From: Labrys sp. WJW
Lineage (GTDB): Bacteria; Pseudomonadota; Alphaproteobacteria; Rhizobiales; Labraceae
Direction: 5' to 3'
DNA: 64,000 nucleotides
Assembly (NCBI RefSeq): GCF_001676615.1
Contig: NZ_LYXZ01000062.1
Span: forward strand, 35,229-99,228
The position numbers were made by a program, and so were the translations under genes. Of this stretch, positions 36,065-43,626 are shown in pieces. Numbering within the stretch: position 1 is the stretch's first letter; the number at the start of each line of letters is the position of its first letter. Under the pieces are notes generated by a model. It was not told where the DNA came from. It saw nothing but the letters and a program-made list of their open reading frames with translations, and searched no databases.

Positions 36065-36973
36065 TTATGCCAAGGCCTTCCAGAGATTCCAGGCGCTGAG
36101 CGCGGTGATCAGCACGCCGACGATGATCAGGAGGGCGCGGGTCGGCAGCTTCTTGACCAGAAGCGCTGCGAAGGGCGCGGCAAACAATCCGCCGAAGACC
36201 AGGCCGGCGATCGTCGTCCAATGCGTGAAGCCACCGAGCAGGGCGAAGGAGAAGCCGCTGGCGATGGCGAGGAAGAACTCGGCGGCGTTGACGGAACCGA
36301 TGGTGGTGCGCGGGTCGTGGCCAGTGCCCAGCAGCGAGGTGGTGACCACCGGTCCCCAGCCACCGCCGCCGACCGCATCGACGAAACCACCGGTAACGGC
36401 GAGCGGCGCGACGAAAGTCGGCGGTTCGGTGCGGACATGGATGGCCCGGAAGGCCTTGCTGACGATATAGAGACCCAACAGCAGCAGATAGGCCGATATC
36501 CACGGCTTCAGCAGATCGCCGTCGATGGCGGTGACGAGATAGGCTCCTATCACCGCGCCGATGACGCCGGGAACGAGCAGGCGCGCGAACAGCTTGCCGT
36601 TCACATTGCCCAGCTTCCAATGCGAGAGGCCGGAAAAGCCGGTGGTGAAGATCTCGGCGATGTGAACCGAGGCCGAAGCCGCGGCCGGCGGCACGCCCGT
36701 GGAGAGCAGGAAGGTCGTGGAGGTCACGCCATAGGCCATGCCGAGAGCACCGTCGACGATCTGGGCCAGCAGCCCGACGGCAACGGCCGTCCAGAAGCCG
36801 CGCGAGACCAGGCCCGAACCGATTTCGGCGGGCGCGGCGTTCCAGTCGATGGGCGCGTACCAAAGCCCTGCTGCGATAGCCACGGCAACCAGGGCTGGAA
36901 CGGCAATAAAAGCAATGCGTGTCAAACGATATCGTTTGCTGAATGCAATGGATGAAACATCGGAAGATGACAT
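36065..36973 (-). CDS. TauE/SafE (TSUP) family permease
   Basis: A 302-residue inner-membrane protein with about eight hydrophobic segments and the two-fold TSUP repeat: GLLAQIVDGALGMAYGVTSTTFLL in the first half and TGGFVDAVGGGGWGPVVTTSLL in the second. Family members export sulfite, sulfoacetate or similar anions, or move other small organosulfur compounds. Substrate unknown here. The ATG at 36973 gives a short basic cytosolic N-terminus before the first membrane segment. It converges on ntrX; upstream lies a long intergenic stretch. Confidence 0.87.
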   Translation of the reverse strand: MSSSDVSSIAFSKRYRLTRIAFIAVPALVAVAIAAGLWYAPIDWNAAPAEIGSGLVSRGFWTAVAVGLLAQIVDGALGMAYGVTSTTFLLSTGVPPAAASASVHIAEIFTTGFSGLSHWKLGNVNGKLFARLLVPGVIGAVIGAYLVTAIDGDLLKPWISAYLLLLGLYIVSKAFRAIHVRTEPPTFVAPLAVTGGFVDAVGGGGWGPVVTTSLLGTGHDPRTTIGSVNAAEFFLAIASGFSFALLGGFTHWTTIAGLVFGGLFAAPFAALLVKKLPTRALLIIVGVLITALSAWNLWKALA

Positions 36974-37492
36974 GGTGGGCTCAAACGTCTGGAATGGTCA
37001 AGGATGAAGGTCGGAGCGTCCGTCCCTCTATCGACAGCGTTCACGTGTTCGGCCCGTGACGCCAAACTCGTGGCGACGGTTCACAGACGGCGTAGCCATG
37101 GCGGTCTCCAACGGCAATGGATCGAGGCTGATCGTTTGTGTTCAGCTCAAGAATGTCAATATTTTTCTATAAAGTTTATGGAAATTATAAATTTTTACCT
37201 CTGCAGGCTGGTTTGGCTGTGCAGCTTCGATCGGCGTTGGTGACAACCTGCCAAGACTCTCGATCAGGAGAGGAGTGCGTGTGTTAAGAAGAGATCATTG
37301 TGGCGGGTATGCTGAGGTTTGCCGTCTTACTACTTGTTCACCAGCCTCGGTGCCGGGTGTTGGTGATCCCTGCGAAGCAGCATGTGCGTAAAACACCCAG
37401 CAATGCGGGGCTTGGCGCGGCACTAAGCAAAAATCATCTTGCTCCCGGAATGGAAGTCTCTACAAAAGTACAAATATCCTTGGGGCCAAGGC
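36974..37492. other. Divergent intergenic region with AT-rich core
   Basis: This 519-base gap lies between the TauE/SafE gene and the radical SAM gene. The segment 37157-37198 is strikingly A+T rich (ATATTTTTCTATAAAG ... AAATTATAAATTTTTA) against a high-GC background, which suggests a promoter or a nucleoid-protein site. Open frames here lack ribosome binding sites and known relatives. I recognise no riboswitch. Confidence 0.5.
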
Positions 37493-39355
37493 ATGCAGGG
37501 GCAGGCAGTTGCAGGGCCGCGTAGACCAGGCGCCCAGCCGGGGCGGCAGACGCGCCATGTCGATATCTGGCTGATCAAGGCTACGCGATATGACGATGAC
37601 GGCTATCCTATCCGCTGGATAAGGTCGGCCATTCCGTCGAACTCGCTTGCCTGCGTGTGGGCCCTGGTGGAAGACGCCATCTCCCGGCAAGTCTTCGGTC
37701 CCGACGTCGAAGCGCGGGTGCACGCCATCGACGAGACCAATACCCGGGTGGACATTCCTGCCATTCTGGCAAGCCATCAGGGCGAGGGTGCTCGGGCCAT
37801 CGTCATGCTGGTCGGTGTGCAGACCAACCAATATCCGCGGGCGATGGATATTGCGCGTCCGCTGCGTGCCGCCGGTGTGCCGGTCTGCATTGGCGGTTTC
37901 CATGTCTCGGGCTGCGTCGCCATGCTCGGCGAGGATGCCGAGGAACTCGTTTTGGCCCGGGAGCTCGGCGTCAGCCAGTTTGCCGGCGAAGCCGAGCCCG
38001 ATCGCCTCGATGCCGTGTTGCGCGATGCGATGGCCGGCACCCTGAAGCCGCTCTACAATCATCTGAAGGACCAGCCCGGCCTGCAGAACGTGCCGGTGCC
38101 GCTGCTGCCCGGACCGATCGTGCGGCGCTCCTTCACCCATTGGTCGAGCTTCGATCTCGGCCGGGGTTGTCCATTCGAATGCTCCTTCTGCACCATCATC
38201 AACGTCCAGGGACGCAAGAGCCGCTTCCGCACGGCGGACGAGCTGGAGGCCATCCTCCGGCTGAACGCTGCGGAAGGCGTGAGCAAGTTCTTCGTGACCG
38301 ACGACAATTTTGCTCGCAACCGCAATTGGGAGGCCTATTGCGACCGGCTGATCGAGCTGCGCGAGCGCGAAGGGCTGGAAGCTCGGCTGCTGATCCAGGT
38401 CGACACCATGGCCCATCGTATTCCCGGCTTCATCGACAAGGTGGTGCGGGCCGGCGTGCGGCTGATCTTCATCGGGCTCGAGAACATCAATCCCGACAAT
38501 CTGGAGGCGGCCAAGAAACGCCAGAACCGCATCGAGGAATATCGCGAGATGGTGCTGGCGTGGAAGCGCCATCCTGTGGTGATCAGCTGCGGCTACATCA
38601 TCGGCTTTCCTGCCGACACACGGGAATCGATCCTGCGCGACGTCGATCTGATCAAGCGGGAACTCGCCATCGACGTGCTCTACTTCAACATTCTGACGCC
38701 TCTGCCCGGCAGCGAGGATCACAAGCGCATGAAGGAAGCCGGGGTATGGATGGACCCGGACTTCAACAAATATGACCTGAATCATCGCGTCACCCATCAT
38801 CCCAAGATGAGTGACGCCGAGCTCGATGCCGTCTTCCACGAAGCCAGCCGGCGCTATTATGATTTCGGGCATATGGAGCGGGTGTTCAAGCGCCGGGTGC
38901 AGCTCAGGAACGGCATGCGGCTGACCACACTCTACAATCTGATCGCCTATCGCGAAGGGCCACGGCGGGAAGGCGTCGCCTTCGCGGAGTTCGGCCTCGG
39001 GCGCATCATCGATCGCAGGGAGCGGCGCTACGGGCTGCCAGCCGAAAACCCGCTGCGCTTCTACGCCCGTTATGCTTGGCGCTTTGCGCGCACGATGGCC
39101 GCTTATGCCTACACCTATGGCCGGCTGCGCCTGAGCGTGGCCAAGGCCTGGCGGGCATGGGGGCGCCAGGATGAGTTCCCCTATGCCGACGAGGCCATCG
39201 CCGCCGTCGATGAACGCTTGGACCCGCTGGTCCAGGAAACCGCCGATCGCAGCACGCCCTATGCCAAGAAGCGCCAGGAAAATCGGCTGAAGTCGCGCCT
39301 CCAGGACGGCCTGCAGCCCGAACCCGGCCTGAGTGGTGAAGCCGTCGGCCCATAG
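37493..39355 (+). CDS. Radical SAM protein with B12-binding-like N-terminal domain
   Basis: A 620-residue protein. The N-terminal 200 residues (VDIWLIKATRYDDDGYPIRW, VGVQTNQYPRAMDIA, VPVCIGGFHVSGC) have the layout of a cobalamin-binding-like domain but lack the DxHxxG cobalt-ligand motif. The radical SAM core has the 4Fe-4S motif GCPFECSFCTIINV, then VTDDNFARN, LIFIGLENINPDNL and YIIGFPADT. A helical C-terminal domain of about 180 residues follows, rich in Arg and Tyr. It resembles uncharacterised radical SAM proteins of Hyphomicrobiales; the reaction is unknown. The start at 37493 is a best guess, since the conserved part begins about 20 residues later. It converges on opgH. Confidence 0.82.
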   Translation: MQGQAVAGPRRPGAQPGRQTRHVDIWLIKATRYDDDGYPIRWIRSAIPSNSLACVWALVEDAISRQVFGPDVEARVHAIDETNTRVDIPAILASHQGEGARAIVMLVGVQTNQYPRAMDIARPLRAAGVPVCIGGFHVSGCVAMLGEDAEELVLARELGVSQFAGEAEPDRLDAVLRDAMAGTLKPLYNHLKDQPGLQNVPVPLLPGPIVRRSFTHWSSFDLGRGCPFECSFCTIINVQGRKSRFRTADELEAILRLNAAEGVSKFFVTDDNFARNRNWEAYCDRLIELREREGLEARLLIQVDTMAHRIPGFIDKVVRAGVRLIFIGLENINPDNLEAAKKRQNRIEEYREMVLAWKRHPVVISCGYIIGFPADTRESILRDVDLIKRELAIDVLYFNILTPLPGSEDHKRMKEAGVWMDPDFNKYDLNHRVTHHPKMSDAELDAVFHEASRRYYDFGHMERVFKRRVQLRNGMRLTTLYNLIAYREGPRREGVAFAEFGLGRIIDRRERRYGLPAENPLRFYARYAWRFARTMAAYAYTYGRLRLSVAKAWRAWGRQDEFPYADEAIAAVDERLDPLVQETADRSTPYAKKRQENRLKSRLQDGLQPEPGLSGEAVGP

Positions 39356-39405
39356 CGCTGCCTCCGTTGCGAAGGCACGCCGATGATGGGCCTTGAGTGA
39401 ACGGC

Positions 39406-41607
39406 TTAGGCTGGTTCGGCCTTGGCCGGCTCGTGCAGGCGCGACAGGCTGGCGATCAGGCTGCGATCATGCAGCGCCACGAAGCGCTCCTTCGAATTCA
39501 GCCATTTTGCAGCCTCCTCGATCGAGGCGGCCTCCGCGATCTTGGCTTGCGCCATGACGCGATCCTGCTCGAAACGCCCGCGCTCCCGGGAAGCCGAGGT
39601 CGGCAGCATGGTCTCGTGCAGGGCTCGGAAGCCGGCATCCTTGTAGACGACCTCGATGGCGTCGCTGTCGTCCTCTCCGACGGCGGCGAGCTCCGTGCTG
39701 AGGGCGTTGGCCCGCGTCGCCACTTCCGGCGGGTGGGTCTCCTCGGGCGTCGCCAGAATGCCGTGGCGGCGCAACCACAGGCCGAGCGCGAGCTGGCCGG
39801 ATGCCCAGGAGAGCGGAATGGCAAGGAGGAGGCCGAGGATGGTCGGCGACATCCAGGTGAACAGATAGGGTGAGATCACATAGGCGGCCACGCCCGCGAA
39901 GAGACCGAGAACGGTGTGCGAGCGATGGCGCTTGACGATGTCGCGGAAGGGGATCGAACCGTCGTCGCGCCGTTGCGGCTTCCAGCCCGAGTCGCGCCCG
40001 ACCAGGATTTCGAACACGGCGCCCGACTGGATCAGCATCATCACCGGGGCGAGCAGGGCCGAGAGGATGATCTCCAGCAGCACCGACAAGGTCAGCCGGA
40101 TGCCGCCGCCGCTCGCCCGGCGATTGGGGCCGTCGAGCAGCATGATGATCAGGCCGAAGAGCTTCGGCGCCAGCAGGATGCCCATGGTGCCGCCGAACAG
40201 TGCCAAGGCGAGTTCGGCGTTGAACACCGGCCAGGTCGGGAACAGCGAGAATTCGTCGGTGAAATATTCGCGCCGGATGAAATGGGCTTGCAGCGCGATG
40301 GTCAGACCGACCAGGAGCTGGAGCAGCCAGAGCGGGCTTGCCAGATAGGAGAAGATGCCGTTGGCAAAGTGCTGGCGCGTGCAGGGATGAAAACCCTTGG
40401 AACCGATCACGCGGGCATGCTGCAGATTACCCTGGCACCAGCGCCGGTCACGTGCCGACAGGTCGATCAGCGAGGGCGGGCTCTCCTCATAGGAGCCCGT
40501 GATGTCGTTGAGCATATAGACGGCGTAGCCGGCACGGCGGATCAGCGCAGCCTCGACGAAATCGTGGCTGAGGATGTGGCCGCCGAAGGGCGGCCGGCCG
40601 GACAGATCCGGCATGCCGCAATGCGCCGCGAAGGCCTTGGTGCGGATGATGGCGTTATGGCCCCAGTAATTGCCGTCATGGCCCATCCACAGCGACAGGC
40701 CTTCGGCGATCACCGGACCATAGACGCGCGCGGCGAATTGCTGGATGCGCGCGAACAGGGTGTTGCGGTTGATGATCAGCGGCAGCGTCTGGATGATGCC
40801 GGCATCCGGGTCGCGCTCCATGGCAGCAGCCAGCTGCACGACGGAGGAGCCCGTCATCAGGCTGTCGGCGTCGAGCACCAGCATATGGTCGTAGGAACCG
40901 CCCCAGCGCGTGACCCAGTTGGCGATGTTGCCCGCCTTGCGGTTCGTGTTGCGCTGGCGATGGTGGTACCAGAGCTGGATGTCGGGTCCCAGGCGTTTGC
41001 GCATTGCCAGGAAGGCACGTTCCTCGGCGATCCACACATTCGGGTCGGTGGTGTCGGAGACGAAGAAATAGTCGAAGGCGCGGCCGAGCCCTGTCTGCTC
41101 CACCGATTCGATGATGGCCTGCATCGCGCCGAAAACCCGGCTCGGCGCCTCGTTGTAGATCGGCATGAGCACGGCGGTGCGGGTGCTCAATTGCTGCGGC
41201 AGGGGCTGGGTGCTGCGTCGGTGGAAGAGCAGATAGACGAAGCCCGCGACGCCCGCCGTGAAGGCGAGGGCGATCCAGGAGAAGTTCAGCACGAACAGAC
41301 AGACCAGGGCCCATTCGAGGAAGGTGACGCCGCCGACTTCGACGACCTTGTACATTTCCCAGGCGCCGAAAGCGGTGAGCACAAGCATGCCGCCGAAAAC
41401 GAACAGCCGGATGAGCCAGGAGCCGTGATGCAGGGCCGGATGGATCCAAGAGCGGCGTTCCGAGCGCGACCACTTGGTCAGCGACTGCACCGGCATTTCC
41501 AGCCGATTCTCATCCGGCATGGCGGGGCGCTGATAGACCCATTCCTGCGACGAGGTAGGGTTTGTGCCGCCGGTGTGTTCCTCTACGGTGTCCATCGATA
41601 CAGCCAT
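39406..41607 (-). CDS. opgH: Glucans biosynthesis glucosyltransferase OpgH (MdoH)
   Basis: Inner-membrane glycosyltransferase that builds the beta-glucan backbone of osmoregulated periplasmic glucans from UDP-glucose. It is 733 residues with membrane segments near 65-85, 95-125 and several in the C-terminal half. The GT2 core has MPIYNEAPSRVFG, VSDTTDPNVW, LDADSLMTG (DxD) and the RDRRWCQGN (Q/RxxRW-type) site. It starts 25 bases inside the end of opgG, so synthesis of the two is coupled. ATGs at 41595 and 41520 are alternative starts. Confidence 0.95.
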   Translation of the reverse strand: MAVSMDTVEEHTGGTNPTSSQEWVYQRPAMPDENRLEMPVQSLTKWSRSERRSWIHPALHHGSWLIRLFVFGGMLVLTAFGAWEMYKVVEVGGVTFLEWALVCLFVLNFSWIALAFTAGVAGFVYLLFHRRSTQPLPQQLSTRTAVLMPIYNEAPSRVFGAMQAIIESVEQTGLGRAFDYFFVSDTTDPNVWIAEERAFLAMRKRLGPDIQLWYHHRQRNTNRKAGNIANWVTRWGGSYDHMLVLDADSLMTGSSVVQLAAAMERDPDAGIIQTLPLIINRNTLFARIQQFAARVYGPVIAEGLSLWMGHDGNYWGHNAIIRTKAFAAHCGMPDLSGRPPFGGHILSHDFVEAALIRRAGYAVYMLNDITGSYEESPPSLIDLSARDRRWCQGNLQHARVIGSKGFHPCTRQHFANGIFSYLASPLWLLQLLVGLTIALQAHFIRREYFTDEFSLFPTWPVFNAELALALFGGTMGILLAPKLFGLIIMLLDGPNRRASGGGIRLTLSVLLEIILSALLAPVMMLIQSGAVFEILVGRDSGWKPQRRDDGSIPFRDIVKRHRSHTVLGLFAGVAAYVISPYLFTWMSPTILGLLLAIPLSWASGQLALGLWLRRHGILATPEETHPPEVATRANALSTELAAVGEDDSDAIEVVYKDAGFRALHETMLPTSASRERGRFEQDRVMAQAKIAEAASIEEAAKWLNSKERFVALHDRSLIASLSRLHEPAKAEPA

Positions 41608-43112
41608 GTCTCACTTACAGGCTTGCCGTCCTTGACCAGCACGGCACGCATTTCCGAATAGGTTTCGCTGCTCGGGTCAAGGCCGAAACTCAGGCGACCG
41701 ATGCGCCGCTCCGTTTCCAGAGTCAAACTGACGTCGCTCAGCTTGCCGGGATTGACGGTGATCTCCGGCGTGACGCCGTTGAGATTGTCGGCACTGGCGA
41801 ACAAGTCGCCCTGGAAGTCGATCACGAACAGGCGCCGCTTGGAGCCCAGGGCTCCGATGCGCGTTTCGCGCACCAATACCATTGGCGGGCGCTCAGCCGG
41901 CGTCCAGCACCAATTGGTGCGATAGGCGAAGGAATAGTCCTTGCCCGCCTCGAGGGCATCCTTGGGGCGCCAATAGGTGATGATGTTGTCGTGGATTTCC
42001 TGATCCGTCGGGATCTCCACGAGCTGGATCGAGCCTTCACCCCAGTCGCCCTTGGGCGTGATCCATACGCTGGGCTGCATCTCGTAGCGGTGGCGGCTGT
42101 CTTCGTAGTCGGCCGGGTCGCGATTGCGCTGCAGCAGACCGAAGCCGCGCGGCGTCTTGTCGACAAAGGCCGAGATCTGCAGCGTCTCCGGATTCTGCAG
42201 CGGGCGCCAGATCCATTCGCCGCCGCCGGACAGCATCTGCAGCCCGGAAGAGCCATGGACGGCCACGCGTACGTCGTCGACCCCCTTACGGTCGTTGGAG
42301 CCAAACAGATACATGGAATTCAGCGGCGCGATGCCGACATGTTCGATCTTGGCGCGCGGGAAAATCGTGGTTTCGACGTCGATGGTCGTGATCTCGCCCG
42401 GATGCAGCGTCAGGTGGAACGCACCCGTCGCCGCTTCCGAATCGAGCAAAGCGTGCACCACCAGATTTTCGGCATTCTGAGGCGGACGCTCGATCCAGAA
42501 GGCGCGGAAGCCGGGGAACTCCTCGCCGCTGGATTCGCCGGTATTGATCGCCAGCCCGCGCGCCGCTGCGCCATAGACCTGGTTCTTGGCGATGGCACGG
42601 AAATAGCTGGCGCCCTGGAAGATGGCGAAATCATCGAGCCGATTGGGCATGTCGATCGGCGCCTTCAGGCGAAAGCCGGAAAAGCCCAGCTTGGAATCAG
42701 GCGGCGGCGCGGCGATCTTGCCGAAGTCGAACATCGCCGGCTCATAGGGCACAATGAGCACGCGGCCGTCCTCGACAGTGAACAGATCGACAGGGGTCGC
42801 GTAGATGAAACCGCGATGCAGCGGTTCGATCACGAAGCCGCGGTGATCCTGGCTCCAGATGCCGCGGTCGGGCCGGAATCGGATCGAGACATATTGCTCG
42901 TAGTCCAGGTTCTGCAGCGAGGACGGCAGCGTGGCATCCGGTGCCTGATAGGGGGCCTTGGCCAGGTTCCTGGCATAGTCCAGGAGCTTGTCGCGGGAGA
43001 AAACCTCGCCTTCCTTCAGGCCCGGGGCGTCGATCGCTGCCCGGGCTGCCTGAGGCGCGGCCAACACACCGGTGGCAATCGAGGCAAATTTCAAGAAGTC
43101 GCGTCTGTTCAT
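41583..43112 (-). CDS. opgG: Glucans biosynthesis protein OpgG (MdoG)
   Basis: Periplasmic protein required for branching or release of osmoregulated periplasmic glucans. It is 509 residues, with an N-terminal twin-arginine signal (MNRRDFLKFASIATGVLAA), so it is exported folded through Tat. Mature motifs: DYEQYVSIRFRPDRGIW, GFRLKAPIDMPNRLDDFAIFQGASYFRA, FGLLQRNRDPADYED and YWRPKDALEAGKDY. The ATG at 43112 begins the Tat signal; the longer frame adds only 16 residues before it. The downstream opgH overlaps its end. Confidence 0.95.
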   Translation of the reverse strand: MNRRDFLKFASIATGVLAAPQAARAAIDAPGLKEGEVFSRDKLLDYARNLAKAPYQAPDATLPSSLQNLDYEQYVSIRFRPDRGIWSQDHRGFVIEPLHRGFIYATPVDLFTVEDGRVLIVPYEPAMFDFGKIAAPPPDSKLGFSGFRLKAPIDMPNRLDDFAIFQGASYFRAIAKNQVYGAAARGLAINTGESSGEEFPGFRAFWIERPPQNAENLVVHALLDSEAATGAFHLTLHPGEITTIDVETTIFPRAKIEHVGIAPLNSMYLFGSNDRKGVDDVRVAVHGSSGLQMLSGGGEWIWRPLQNPETLQISAFVDKTPRGFGLLQRNRDPADYEDSRHRYEMQPSVWITPKGDWGEGSIQLVEIPTDQEIHDNIITYWRPKDALEAGKDYSFAYRTNWCWTPAERPPMVLVRETRIGALGSKRRLFVIDFQGDLFASADNLNGVTPEITVNPGKLSDVSLTLETERRIGRLSFGLDPSSETYSEMRAVLVKDGKPVSETWLYRWTP

Positions 43113-43626
43113 GGTCTTCTTAACGCGCTTTCGGCAGGCGCAATAGGTGTGGCTGGGCAAGGGACGGCACCACGTCCCTCGGGAGGAAGCGTCGGGTCAT
43201 CATCGGGGCACCATAGGTGATACGGTCGCCGGCAACAACTGGCGGGTGTATTCGCGACATCGTCCCCGACCATCCCACACCCGAACCGCCGGCCTTCAAC
43301 CGAAGAATCGTGACGACTTCATGATGTAGAGGGAGAGGCTTTCTATTTTCTTGTCACAAGACGACACCGTGCCCGGGGGTGAAGGCCGGCACCAGGGAGG
43401 AAGAGGTCGGAAGATCGCAGGGCGTATCGCGTTGGAAAATGCCGGAAAGCTGCCGGGCGCAGCGGCCTTAGCGCTTGTTTCGTTGACTTTGAGGGGGCGT
43501 TTCTGCCACTACCGGCCGTGAATTGCGTGGACTACTCGCTCACGGGCATGTCGGCCGGCCGAATCACGGAGCCGCCGGTGCCTGTGCTTGCCGCCCATGC
43601 CAGCTGACCTGCCTTGAAAGAAGATC
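43113..43626. other. opgG / valS divergent intergenic region
   Basis: This 514-base gap must carry the promoters of opgGH and of valS. I see no gene, RNA or strong hairpin in it. A purine-rich GAAAGAAG stretch just before 43627 is the valS ribosome binding site. Confidence 0.45.

Noticed and set aside
37004..37243. 79-residue frame across the A+T-rich core
   Set aside because: Composition and position fit a promoter region; no family match recognised.
39347..39392. GGCCCAT / ATGGGCC arms between the radical SAM gene and opgH
   Set aside because: Only 7 pairs across a 32-base loop; too weak to call a terminator.
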